DNA of 64,000 nt from the NCBI RefSeq assembly GCF_024345535.1, contig NZ_JAGQBH010000001.1, positions 248,001-312,000 of the forward strand. Direction: 5' to 3'. Origin of the DNA: Cyanobium sp. N.Huapi 1H5. Its GTDB lineage: Bacteria > Cyanobacteriota > Cyanobacteriia > PCC-6307 > Cyanobiaceae. The notes below the pieces were generated by a model that saw nothing but the letters and a program-made list of their open reading frames with translations, was not told the origin of the DNA and searched no databases. The translations under genes were made by a program, and so were the position numbers. The number at the start of each line of letters is the position of its first letter. Positions within the stretch are counted from its first letter, which is position 1. This document shows, one piece after another, positions 1-8,100 of this stretch.

Positions 1-284
1 TCGTTCTGGAGCTCCTCGGGGCTGGCCAGGACCGCCTCGTTGCGGGCCTCCACCGTGCCGCTCACGGGGGCCATCAGATCCTCCACCGCCTTGACAGATT
101 CGACGCTGCCGAAGCTGGTCCCCTTCGCGAGGGCGGCCCCCACCGCCGGCAGCTCGACGAAGACGATGTCCCCCAGCTGATCGACGGCGAAGGAACTGAT
201 CCCGAGCCGCACCAGGTCACCTTCCGGGCGCACGTATTCGTGGCTCTCGGAGTAGCGGCAGTCGTCGGGGAAGGAGTGCGCCAA
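1..284 (-). CDS. gcvH: Glycine cleavage system H protein (partial, C-terminus outside window)
   Basis: Lipoyl carrier of the glycine cleavage complex. It shuttles the aminomethyl group between the P, T and L proteins in the cytoplasm. The reverse-strand translation contains the lipoylation block [12 protein letters not shown], with the modified lysine near residue 65, and the upstream stretch [19 protein letters not shown] typical of GcvH. The only in-frame start found is TTG at 284; reading further upstream gives no ATG or GTG before a stop. It lies 27 bases downstream of the PLP lyase on the same strand, so the two may be cotranscribed. The window edge removes the last third of the protein. 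Confidence 0.95.
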   Translation of the reverse strand, partial: MAHSFPDDCRYSESHEYVRPEGDLVRLGISSFAVDQLGDIVFVELPAVGAALAKGTSFGSVESVKAVEDLMAPVSGTVEARNEAVLASPEELQN

Positions 285-311
285 GGCCGGTGCGATGCGG
301 AGAAGCGACCC

Positions 312-1550
312 TCAGTCTGCCTGGGCCAGGGCGGTCAGGGCCCGCTCCAAGGCCAGGGCCACATGGCCGTGGTGGGTGCCGCCCTGGGCATAGAGCACCC
401 AGGGCTCCCGCAGGGGGGCGTCGGCGGAGAACTCGCTGGTGCTGCCGTCGATGAACGTGCCGCCCGCCATCACCAGATCGCTGGCGTAGCCGGGCATGGG
501 GGCCGGCACCGGATCCAGGTAGGCCCCCACCGGGGAGCAGCCCTGGAACGCCCGGCAGACGGCGATCAGCCGGTCGGGGTGGCCGAGCCGCACCGCCTGG
601 ATCACGTCGCTGCGCTCGGCACCGGCGGCGGGGTTCACCGCATAGCCCAGGCCGGCGAACACCTCGGCCACCAGATCGGCGCCGATCAGGGCCTCGGCCA
701 CCATCTGGGGGGCCAGGAACAGCCCCTGGAACAGCAGGCGGTACTGGTCGAAACCGGTGCCGCCCTCGCTGCCGATGCCCGGGGCGGTGAGCCGGCAGCA
801 GGCCCTCTCCACCAGCTCCCGGCGGCCCGCCACGTAGCCCCCCGTCGGGGCGATGGTGCCGCCGAGGTTCTTGATCAGGGAGCCGGCGATCAGGTCGGCG
901 CCCACCGCGGTGGGTTCCAGGTCCTGCACCAGCTCCCCGTAGCAGTTGTCCACGAAGCAGACGCAGTCCGGCCGCAGCGCCTTGACCCGCTCACAGAGGC
1001 GCCCGATCGTGGCCACAGGCAGCGAGGGGCGCCAGCTGTAGCCGCAGCTGCGCTGGATCAGCACCATCCGCGTCTCCGGGGCCAGGGCGTCCTCCAGGCC
1101 CGCCTCATCCACTCCGCCGTCGGCCGTCAGGGGCAGCTCGTCGTAGGTGATGCCGAACTCGGCGAGGGACCCCTGGCCCGAGCCCCGCAGCCCGATCACC
1201 TCCTCGAGGGTGTCGTAGGGGCGGCCGGTGAGCGCCAGCAGCCGGTCCCCGGGGCGCAGCACCCCGAACAGGGCGGCGGTGATGGCGTGGGTGCCGCTGA
1301 CGAACTGGAGCCGCACGGCGGCGGCTTCGGCCTGCAGCACCCGGGCGAAGACCCGATCCAGCACCTCCCGGCCCAGGTCGCCGTGGCCGTAGCCGCTGAC
1401 CGAGACGAAGTGATGCACACCCAGGCGTTCGGCGGCGAAGGCGTCCAGCACCCGCGCCAGGCGGGGCCGCACGGCGGCGGTGCGGGCGGCGGCCACCGGG
1501 GCCAGCCGCTCAAGGGCGGCGGCGACGGTGTCCGCTGCAGCCGCTGACAC
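312..1550 (-). CDS. Methionine gamma-lyase family PLP enzyme (aluminium-resistance-like)
   Basis: Fold-type I PLP enzyme of the Met_gamma_lyase family (PF06838), often annotated as aluminium resistance protein or cystathionine beta-lyase family. The central block FVDNCYGELVQDLEPT and the later SLIKNLGGTIAPTGGY contain the expected cofactor-binding aspartate and Schiff-base lysine; the N-terminal part has FVSVSGYGHGDLGRE. The substrate cannot be read from sequence. The frame is open to 1697, but homology appears to begin near the GTG at 1550; another GTG lies at 1613, and neither has a convincing Shine-Dalgarno sequence. From 1550 the protein is about 412 residues, close to what I would expect for the family. 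It sits upstream of gcvH. Confidence 0.85.
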   Translation of the reverse strand: MSAAAADTVAAALERLAPVAAARTAAVRPRLARVLDAFAAERLGVHHFVSVSGYGHGDLGREVLDRVFARVLQAEAAAVRLQFVSGTHAITAALFGVLRPGDRLLALTGRPYDTLEEVIGLRGSGQGSLAEFGITYDELPLTADGGVDEAGLEDALAPETRMVLIQRSCGYSWRPSLPVATIGRLCERVKALRPDCVCFVDNCYGELVQDLEPTAVGADLIAGSLIKNLGGTIAPTGGYVAGRRELVERACCRLTAPGIGSEGGTGFDQYRLLFQGLFLAPQMVAEALIGADLVAEVFAGLGYAVNPAAGAERSDVIQAVRLGHPDRLIAVCRAFQGCSPVGAYLDPVPAPMPGYASDLVMAGGTFIDGSTSEFSADAPLREPWVLYAQGGTHHGHVALALERALTALAQAD

Positions 1551-1687
1551 GGCAACCGAATCAGCGGGGCCGGGACAGACCTGCTCCAAATCCCTGGGGC
1601 CAGGAGAGGTCACTCTGCCATCGCTGCCGTGGGTCAGGATGGGAGGCCGAGCCCCAGACCACACCCGCCCTTTCACCGGAGAACCGC

Positions 1688-2668
1688 TTGGTCGCACGAT
1701 CCGAAGCCTCCCGATCAGGCCAGAGCGCCCGGACCGTGCGCGTGCCCCTGCAGGACGCCAGCCATTCCCGCAAGAAGGCCCAGCTGCTGGCGGCCATGGA
1801 ATTGCCCCGGCCGCCCCTGCCGGCGAACCAGCGCAAGTTCAAGACCGGCACCACCGGCTTCATGCTCGCCATCCACGTGGGGGCGGTCTTCGCCCTGCTG
1901 CCGCGCTTCTGGAGCCTCCAGGGGGTGATCGTGCTGGCGGTCCTCTACTGGGCCACGGTGCTGGGGGTGACCCTCGGGCTGCATCGCCTGATGGCCCACC
2001 GGGGCTTCGAGGCGCCCCGCTGGGTGGAGCGGCTGCTGGTGCTGATGGGCACCCTGGCCTGCCAGAGCGGACCGATCGAATGGGTGGGTCTGCACCGGCA
2101 CCACCACCTCTTCTCCGACCAGCCCAACGACCACCACGACGCCGCCCGCGGCCTCTGGTGGGCCCACAGCGAGTGGATGCTGCACAAGATCCCGGCCCTC
2201 ACCGAGATCCACCGCTTCACCGGCGACATGGAGAAGGATCCCTTCTACCGCTGGCTGGACCGCTGGTTCCTGCTGCTGCAGCTGCCCCTGGGCGCCGCCC
2301 TCTACTGGTACGGCAACTGGGCGGGCGTCCATGGCGGCGGCCTGGGGCTGGTGCTCTGGGGCATCCCCCTGCGCCTGGTGCTCGTGTATCACGTCACCTG
2401 GCTGGTGAACTCCGCCACCCACGCCTTCGGCTACCGCAATTTCGACTGCCCGGACCGCTCCCGCAACTGCTGGTGGGTGGCCCTGCTGACCTTCGGCGAG
2501 GGCTGGCACAACAACCACCACGCCTACCCCCACTCGGCCCGCCACGGACTGCGCTGGTTCGAGTTCGACATCACCTGGCAGCACATCCGCGCCCTGCGGG
2601 CCCTCGGCCTGGCCAGGAAGGTGCGCATCGCCCCGGTCTTCGGCCGCCGCGCCGACGCGGCCGCCTGA
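1688..2668 (+). CDS. Acyl-lipid delta-9-type fatty acid desaturase (first copy)
   Basis: Membrane di-iron desaturase (PF00487) of the DesC-like group, expected to introduce the first double bond into membrane-lipid acyl chains using ferredoxin. The three histidine boxes are visible: HRLMAHR, HRHHH within GLHRHHHLFSD, and HNNHH within HNNHHAYPHSARHG. Hydrophobic pairs flank them. The TTG at 1688 has a GGAGA ribosome site just upstream and gives 326 residues; the ATG at 1796 would give about 290 and fits short DesC N-termini equally well. A second desaturase lies about 0.9 kb downstream. The delta-9 assignment follows from family resemblance; chain and position specificity are not proven. Confidence 0.9.
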   Translation: MVARSEASRSGQSARTVRVPLQDASHSRKKAQLLAAMELPRPPLPANQRKFKTGTTGFMLAIHVGAVFALLPRFWSLQGVIVLAVLYWATVLGVTLGLHRLMAHRGFEAPRWVERLLVLMGTLACQSGPIEWVGLHRHHHLFSDQPNDHHDAARGLWWAHSEWMLHKIPALTEIHRFTGDMEKDPFYRWLDRWFLLLQLPLGAALYWYGNWAGVHGGGLGLVLWGIPLRLVLVYHVTWLVNSATHAFGYRNFDCPDRSRNCWWVALLTFGEGWHNNHHAYPHSARHGLRWFEFDITWQHIRALRALGLARKVRIAPVFGRRADAAA

Positions 2669-2677
2669 ATCCCTGAA

Positions 2678-3493
2678 TCAGCGCTCGGCCGGGTCCGCCG
2701 TGGCCGGAATCGCCGCGCCGATCTCGCGGCGGATGGCGGCCGCCAGGTCGTCCGGGGCCTGGGCGGCGCCCTCCCCCTGGAGCCGGCGGGCCCGCTGACG
2801 CAGCAGTTCCAGGAAGCGGTCCGGGCCCAGCTCCTCCTCCCCCGCCGCCCCCAGGGCCGCCAGGGTGCGGCGCAGCTCGGGCAGCTCGGCGTCCAGTTCC
2901 ACCGCCGTGTAGTCGCGCTGGCCGGCGATCACCTCGGCGAAGCGTTCCCGCCGCAGGCGCTTGGCCACCGGATAGGCCGCCATCAGCCGGTCGCGACAAT
3001 CCCGCCAGGGCCGGCCGGCGGTGAGCAGCTGGGCCAGGGCCCCGCTGAGCCCGGCGGCCTCCGCCTCACTGATGCGCAGATCGAAGCTGGCCGGCGGCTG
3101 GCGGAAGCCCACGAACACCTCAAGCAGGGCCCCGGGCCCCAGCACCCGCTGCTGCTCGTCGCGCACCGGCAGGGCCGAGCTGCAGAGGGCCTCCATGAGT
3201 TCGGGGTGGGCCGCCAGCAGGGTGCGGGCCGGGACCGGCTCCAGCCGGCCCCCGGGGGCCTGGGCATCGAGCCACAGGTTGACGCCCCCCAGGGCCAGGA
3301 ACACCTCCGGACCGGGGGAGGCCAGCTTGCCGTTGCGCAGCATCGAGAGCTGGGAGTTGTGCACCCGACCCAGATCGAGGGCCTCGGCCAGCATCGGCAG
3401 AACCCGGTGGGACCAGCCGTTGCGCTCGTGCCAGACACGGATCAGGTGGGCGAAGGCGACGCGGCCAGATACGAGTTCGTCTCGATACCCCAC
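2678..3493 (-). CDS. Conserved cyanobacterial protein of unknown function, possible HTH N-terminus
   Basis: A 271-residue soluble protein that I recognise only as conserved-hypothetical type. The first 65 residues (HERNGWSHRVLPMLAEAL followed by a segment like NSQLSMLRNGKLASPG) resemble a degenerate helix-turn-helix or Cro-like element. The rest is alpha-helical and rich in Leu, Ala and Arg, with no catalytic signature. There is no signal peptide or membrane segment. It lies convergent with the first desaturase (9-base gap) and divergent from the second, sharing a 56-base upstream region with it. A regulatory role for the desaturases is conceivable from position alone; nothing in the sequence demonstrates it. 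Confidence 0.7.
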   Translation of the reverse strand: MGYRDELVSGRVAFAHLIRVWHERNGWSHRVLPMLAEALDLGRVHNSQLSMLRNGKLASPGPEVFLALGGVNLWLDAQAPGGRLEPVPARTLLAAHPELMEALCSSALPVRDEQQRVLGPGALLEVFVGFRQPPASFDLRISEAEAAGLSGALAQLLTAGRPWRDCRDRLMAAYPVAKRLRRERFAEVIAGQRDYTAVELDAELPELRRTLAALGAAGEEELGPDRFLELLRQRARRLQGEGAAQAPDDLAAAIRREIGAAIPATADPAER

Positions 3494-3549
3494 TCGATCA
3501 GGATTCGTATTGCTACCATCTTAATCACTCATCAGGAGCCCGGTCCTTC

Positions 3550-4566
3550 ATGGCCGTCACCCCCCTCTCCCGCCCCGGCATCCAGCCAGGCGCCCCATCC
3601 GGCGACCGCCGCGATGTCGGCACCAAAGCCCGCCACACCCGCCGCCCCGCCACCATCAACCAGGGGCCCGATTCCCTCATCAGGGCCCGGGCCCTGCACG
3701 AACCGCGCCGCGGCGAACCCCGGGGCGTCTCCCCCAAGGGCACCCGCTGGGGCACGATCGGCTTCATGGTCGTGATCCACATCCTGGCGGTGGTGGCCCT
3801 GCTGCCCCGCTTCTGGAGCCTGGAGGCCGTCGCTGCCCTGCTGGTGATGTACTGGGTCACCGCCTGCCTGGGGGTCACCATCGGCTACCACCGCCTGCTC
3901 AGCCATCGCTCCTTCCGCGTTCCCCAGTGGCTGGAGCGCTTCTTCGCCACCTGCGGCGCCCTCAGCTGCCAGCACGGCCCGATCGACTGGGTCGGCCTGC
4001 ACCGCCATCACCACAAGTTTTCCGATACGGAAGCGGATCACCACGACAGCACCAAGGGCTTCTGGTGGTCCCACATGGCCTGGATGTTCGAGGAGATTCC
4101 CGCCATGGCCGCCGTGCCCCGGCTCACGGGTGACCTGGCCACCGATCCCTACTACCGCTGGCTGAACCACAGCTTCCTGCTGCTCCAGGTGCCCCTGGGC
4201 CTGCTGCTCTTCTGGATCGGCAGCGTCACCGGTGCCGGCGGCTGGGCCCTGGTGCTGTGGGGCATCCCCCTGCGCCTGGTGATCGTGTACCAGTGCACCT
4301 GGCTGGTGAACTCGGCCACCCACATGTGGGGCGAGTCCGTCCACGACAGCGGCGACAAGTCGAAGAACAACCCCTGGGTGGCGGCGCTGACCTTCGGTGA
4401 GGGCTGGCACAACAATCACCACGCCTACCCCCACTCGGCCCGCCACGGCTTCGGCCCCCGCCAGTTCGACCTCACCTGGCAGCACATCCGCCTGATGCGC
4501 GCCCTGGGGCTGGCCACCCGGGTCCGCCTGCCCCGCGCCGCGGCCCCCACCGGGTCCATGTCGTAG
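3550..4566 (+). CDS. Acyl-lipid delta-9-type fatty acid desaturase (second copy)
   Basis: Second DesC-like membrane desaturase, 338 residues, closely resembling its neighbour. The histidine boxes are HRLLSHR, HRHHH in GLHRHHHKFSDTE, and HNNHHAYPHSARHG. It carries a longer hydrophilic N-terminus of about 70 residues before the first membrane segment (GTIGFMVVIHILAVVALLP), so the true start could lie downstream of the ATG at 3550. The short divergent spacer (3494-3549) is AT-richer than its surroundings and probably contains the promoter. Two tandem paralogues suggest substrate or temperature specialisation of lipid desaturation, which is an inference. Confidence 0.9.
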   Translation: MAVTPLSRPGIQPGAPSGDRRDVGTKARHTRRPATINQGPDSLIRARALHEPRRGEPRGVSPKGTRWGTIGFMVVIHILAVVALLPRFWSLEAVAALLVMYWVTACLGVTIGYHRLLSHRSFRVPQWLERFFATCGALSCQHGPIDWVGLHRHHHKFSDTEADHHDSTKGFWWSHMAWMFEEIPAMAAVPRLTGDLATDPYYRWLNHSFLLLQVPLGLLLFWIGSVTGAGGWALVLWGIPLRLVIVYQCTWLVNSATHMWGESVHDSGDKSKNNPWVAALTFGEGWHNNHHAYPHSARHGFGPRQFDLTWQHIRLMRALGLATRVRLPRAAAPTGSMS

Positions 4567-4608
4567 GCTTGCCGATCGGATTTCAGATGGCTCAGCCGGG
4601 GCGTTGTC

Positions 4609-5070
4609 ATGGTCAAGAAGCGTGTGCAGGTGGTCCTGAGCGAGGACATCCTTTCCCTGGGCAAAGACGGGGATCTGGTGGATGTCGCTCCCGGCTACGC
4701 CCGTAACTACCTCCTGCCCACCGGCAAGGCCCTGGCCGTCACCGCTGCGGTGCTGCGCCAGGTGGAGCACCGCCGGGCCAAGGAGGCGGAGCGCCAGGCG
4801 GCCCTGAAGGCCGAGGCGGTCGCCTTCCGCACCGCCCTCGACACCATCGGCCGCTTCACCGTCAAGAAGCAGACCGGTGGCGACGACGTCCTCTTCGGCA
4901 CCGTCACCAACGGTGACGTGGCCGAGGCCATCGAAGCGGCCACCAAGAAGGAGGTCGACCGCCGCGCCATCACGGTTCCCGAGATTCACCGCACCGGCTC
5001 CTACAAGGTGCAGGTCAAGCTCCACCCCGAGGTCGTCGCCGACGTCAACCTGGAAGTGGTCAGCTACTGA
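4609..5070 (+). CDS. rplI: 50S ribosomal protein L9
   Basis: Large-subunit ribosomal protein that binds 23S rRNA and helps maintain reading frame. The N-terminal domain begins [20 protein letters not shown] and contains the diagnostic [14 protein letters not shown] long charged connecting helix follows, then the C-terminal RNA-binding domain. The length of 153 residues is normal. It lies 119 bases upstream of dnaB on the same strand, an arrangement commonly seen in bacteria and consistent with cotranscription. Confidence 0.97.
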   Translation: MVKKRVQVVLSEDILSLGKDGDLVDVAPGYARNYLLPTGKALAVTAAVLRQVEHRRAKEAERQAALKAEAVAFRTALDTIGRFTVKKQTGGDDVLFGTVTNGDVAEAIEAATKKEVDRRAITVPEIHRTGSYKVQVKLHPEVVADVNLEVVSY

Positions 5071-5101
5071 TCGGCCAGCCACGAACCGATTGTTTCCGCT
5101 C

Positions 5102-5135
5102 CGGGCGCCAGAGTGATCCTCCTCACCGGCGCCCG
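5102..5135 (+). other. Inverted repeat between rplI and dnaB
   Basis: CGGGCGCC at 5102-5109 can pair with GGCGCCCG at 5128-5135 across a loop of about 18 bases. No T-run follows, so a standard intrinsic terminator is unlikely. An attenuator or mRNA-stability hairpin between the two genes is possible, but in GC-rich DNA such repeats also arise by chance. Confidence 0.3.
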
Positions 5136-5188
5136 ATCCTGACCGATCCGGCTTTGCGTTCCGTGAGCCGTGTTCTGGAGTCCCGTCC

Positions 5189-6598
5189 ATGGTGAGCGTG
5201 CCCCTGGCTGCTTCCGAGCCACCCCGGCCCGACGGTCCGAGGCCCGCGTCCCGGCGCGACGAGCAGGCCGGCTTCGAGGCCCTGCCCGATTCCGTCCCGC
5301 CCCAGAACCTGGAGGCGGAGGAATCGGTGCTGGGCGGCATCCTTCTCGATCCCGACGCCATCGGTCGCGTCGCCGACGTGCTGCGGCCGGAAGCCTTCTA
5401 TCTCGGCGCCCACCGCGAGATCTACCGCACCGCCCTGATGCTGCACAGCCAGGGCAAGCCCACCGACCTGACGGCCATGGCCGCCTGGCTCGCCGACACG
5501 GGCCAGCTGGAGAAGGTGGGCGGCAGCGCCCGGCTGGTCGAGCTGGTGGAGCGCACCCTCTCCACCGCCTCCATCGACCAGGTGGCGCGCCTGGTGATGG
5601 ACAAGCACCTGCGGCGGCAGCTGATCCGCTCCGCCAACGAGGTGATCCGCCTCGGCTTCGACCAGAGCCTGCCGATGGAGCAGGTGCTCGATGAGGCCGA
5701 GCAGAAGATCTTCGCCATCAGCCAGGAGAAGCCCACCGCCGGCCTCACCCCCACCGCCGAGATCCTCACCAGCACCTTCAACGAGATCGAGAGCCGCTCC
5801 CTCGGCACCGCCGTGGCCGGCATCCCGGTCAACTTCTACGACCTGGACGCCATCACCCAGGGTCTGCAGCGCAGCGACCTGATCATCGTCGCCGGACGGC
5901 CCGCCATGGGCAAGACCTCGATCGTGCTCAACATCGCCAAGAACGTGGCCCAGCTGCACCAGCTGCCGGTGTGCGTGTTCAGCCTGGAGATGAGCAAGGA
6001 GCAGCTCACCTACCGCCTGCTGTCGATGGAGGTGGGCATCGAGAGCGGCCGCCTGCGCACCGGCCGCCTGCAGCAGGAGGAGTGGCCCCTGCTCGGCCAG
6101 GGCATCAACAGCCTCGGTCAGCTGCCCCTGTTCATTGACGACAAGCCCAATTCCGGCGTGCTCGAGATGCGCTCCCTCTGCCGGCGCCTGATGGCCGAAA
6201 CCGGCAAGGAACTCGGCCTGATCGTGATCGATTACCTCCAGCTGATGGAGGGCAGCACCCCCGACAACCGCGTCCAGGAACTCTCCCGCATCACCCGGGG
6301 GCTCAAGGGCATGGCCCGTGAACTGCATGTGCCCGTCATCGCCCTCTCCCAGCTCAGCCGGGGTGTCGAGTCCCGCACCAACAAACGCCCCATGCTCAGC
6401 GACCTGCGGGAATCGGGCTCGATCGAGCAGGACGCCGATCTGGTGCTGATGATTTACCGCGACGAGTACTACAACCCCGAAACCGCCGACCGCGGCATCA
6501 CCGAAGTCATCGTCACCAAGCACCGCAACGGCCCCGTCGGCACCGTGAAATTGCTGTTCGAACCGCAGTTCACCCGCTTCCGCAATCTGGCTGCATAG
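5189..6598 (+). CDS. dnaB: Replicative DNA helicase
   Basis: Hexameric 5'-3' helicase that unwinds DNA at the replication fork and recruits primase. The N-terminal domain begins at the block PPQNLEAEESVLGGILLDPD. The RecA-like motor carries Walker A GRPAMGKTS near residue 238, VFSLEMSKEQL, the Walker B-type LIVIDYLQLMEG and the segment VIALSQLSRGVE. The length is 469 residues with no intein inserted, worth noting because some cyanobacterial dnaB genes carry one. The start is the ATG at 5189; a short low-complexity N-terminus precedes the conserved domain. Confidence 0.97.
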   Translation: MVSVPLAASEPPRPDGPRPASRRDEQAGFEALPDSVPPQNLEAEESVLGGILLDPDAIGRVADVLRPEAFYLGAHREIYRTALMLHSQGKPTDLTAMAAWLADTGQLEKVGGSARLVELVERTLSTASIDQVARLVMDKHLRRQLIRSANEVIRLGFDQSLPMEQVLDEAEQKIFAISQEKPTAGLTPTAEILTSTFNEIESRSLGTAVAGIPVNFYDLDAITQGLQRSDLIIVAGRPAMGKTSIVLNIAKNVAQLHQLPVCVFSLEMSKEQLTYRLLSMEVGIESGRLRTGRLQQEEWPLLGQGINSLGQLPLFIDDKPNSGVLEMRSLCRRLMAETGKELGLIVIDYLQLMEGSTPDNRVQELSRITRGLKGMARELHVPVIALSQLSRGVESRTNKRPMLSDLRESGSIEQDADLVLMIYRDEYYNPETADRGITEVIVTKHRNGPVGTVKLLFEPQFTRFRNLAA

Positions 6599-6681
6599 AT
6601 TCCGCTGCATTGCGGCGCTGCATAGGGATATCCGCCGTATCCAGCCAGGGAATGGGCCAGTAGCCTGAACATCAAGGCCCC

Positions 6682-7410
6682 GTGAAGCTATACGTGCAAC
6701 ATCATTCCTTCTGGTTTTACGTTATCGCCTTTTTCGCCATCATCCTGGCGCGCTATCTCGCCATGGCCGGCTTTGCCCACTGGCTTCTGTATCAACGGCA
6801 GGAGGCCAGGGTGTCGGTTCTCAATGACATCCAGCTGTCCGTCATCTCCGCCGCCATCTTCTCCCTGGCCACCGCCCTGGTGATGACGTTGCAGGAACGG
6901 GGCATGACCCGTCTGCATGGCCAGATCCACCCCGAAAGCTGGTGGAGCCTGCCACTCAGTTATGTGGCCGTGCTGGTGCTGCAGGATGCCTTTTTCTACG
7001 CCAGCCACCGGCTGTTCCACCAGCCAAAGCTGTTCCCCTGGTTCCACCGCGGGCACCACAGATCCCGCCAGCCCACACCCTGGACCTCCTTCGCCTTCGA
7101 CCCCCTCGAAGCCGTCGTTCAGGCCCTGTTCCTGATCGCCGTTGTGCTGGTGATTCCCCTGCATTTCGCCACCCTGCTGGCGGTGCTCACCACGATGACG
7201 GTGTGGGCCGTGGTCAACCACCTGGGCCTGGAGGTGCTGCCGCTGAGCTTTCCCCACCACTGGCTGGGGCGCTGGCTGATCGGCCCTGCCCACCACTCCC
7301 TGCACCACCGGCGCCACGGCCATCATTTCGGGCTCTATTTCACCTTCTGGGACCGGGTGTTCGGCACCGAGGATCCCGCCTACGCCGCCTCGCTGCAGCC
7401 ACCCGGGTGA
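6682..7410 (+). CDS. Sterol desaturase / fatty acid hydroxylase family membrane protein
   Basis: Integral membrane di-iron oxygenase of the FA_hydroxylase family (PF04116). Histidine clusters appear in order as ASHRLFHQPKLFPWFHRGHH, then HHSLHHRRHGHHFG near the C-terminus, with four hydrophobic segments around them. Members hydroxylate or desaturate lipids, carotenoids or sterols; the substrate here cannot be inferred. The start is GTG at 6682, and the first residues lead straight into a membrane helix. The first few hundred bases are AT-richer than the flanking genes. It is convergent with the following isochorismatase-fold gene (14-base gap). Confidence 0.85.
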   Translation: MKLYVQHHSFWFYVIAFFAIILARYLAMAGFAHWLLYQRQEARVSVLNDIQLSVISAAIFSLATALVMTLQERGMTRLHGQIHPESWWSLPLSYVAVLVLQDAFFYASHRLFHQPKLFPWFHRGHHRSRQPTPWTSFAFDPLEAVVQALFLIAVVLVIPLHFATLLAVLTTMTVWAVVNHLGLEVLPLSFPHHWLGRWLIGPAHHSLHHRRHGHHFGLYFTFWDRVFGTEDPAYAASLQPPG

Positions 7411-7424
7411 GCAGACCGGGGCCC

Positions 7425-8009
7425 TCAGGAAGGGTCGCTGAGCCCTGCCAGATCGGCGGCCCGCACCACGGCGGCCAGGCGGGACAGCTGAGCGATGGAG
7501 GCCTGATGCTCCTGGGGGCTCGCCGCGGCGCAGGCGTCCTCCACCAGCACCACCCGGAAGTCGCGGTCGTGGGCCTCCCGGACCGCCGCCTGCAGCGCCC
7601 AGGCGGTGCTGACGCCCCCCAGCAGCAGCCGCTCGATCCCGGCGGCCCGCAGCAGCGTCGCCAGGGCGGTGCCGTGGAAGGGGCTCAGCCGGTGCTTGAC
7701 CAGCACCGGATCGCCGGGCTCCACCGCCAGATCGGCGTGGAAGTCCGTGCCCCACTGACCCATCCGCAGGGCCCCCAGCTGCCGGGCCCTGCCCAGGAGT
7801 GGCGCGTGGGCGGGCAGCTCCGGATAGCCGGCTCGGAAGGCCACCTTCACCAGGACCGTGGACCAGCCCCGGTCGCGGGCCCGCTCCAGCGCCTGGTTGG
7901 CCGCGCCCAGCACCCCGCGCCGCTGCACTTCGGCGGCGCAGGTGGGCATCGCCCCGTCGGGGTGGATGAGATCGTTGATCAGATCGATCAGCACCAGGGC
8001 GGTGCGCAT
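7425..8009 (-). CDS. Isochorismatase-fold hydrolase lacking the catalytic cysteine
   Basis: Protein of the isochorismatase/cysteine hydrolase superfamily (PF00857), 194 residues from the ATG at 8009. The frame is open further, but the conserved start is [15 protein letters not shown], which contains the catalytic aspartate. The lysine is present in [13 protein letters not shown]. At the usual cysteine position of the GVxTxxC motif the sequence reads GVSTAWA, so the nucleophile is replaced by alanine. True isochorismatases also lack this cysteine, so activity on isochorismate-like substrates remains possible, while nicotinamidase-type chemistry is unlikely. It is transcribed divergently from mnmG. 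Confidence 0.85.
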   Translation of the reverse strand: MRTALVLIDLINDLIHPDGAMPTCAAEVQRRGVLGAANQALERARDRGWSTVLVKVAFRAGYPELPAHAPLLGRARQLGALRMGQWGTDFHADLAVEPGDPVLVKHRLSPFHGTALATLLRAAGIERLLLGGVSTAWALQAAVREAHDRDFRVVLVEDACAAASPQEHQASIAQLSRLAAVVRAADLAGLSDPS

Positions 8010-8100
8010 GGGCGGGCGCCTCGACCGCAGGGCCCCATCATCGGCCGCCGGGCCGTGCCCTGCAGCCCCACCCACCCCTGCCACGCCATACATTCAAAGG

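Noticed and set aside
5102-5135. Intrinsic terminator between rplI and dnaB
   Set aside because: The hairpin is real but has no T-run; it is listed only as an inverted repeat.
3532-5361. Long reverse-strand open frame of about 600 codons
   Set aside because: It lies over the second desaturase, rplI and the start of dnaB and has the Gly/His/Gln-rich composition typical of antisense frames in GC-rich genes.
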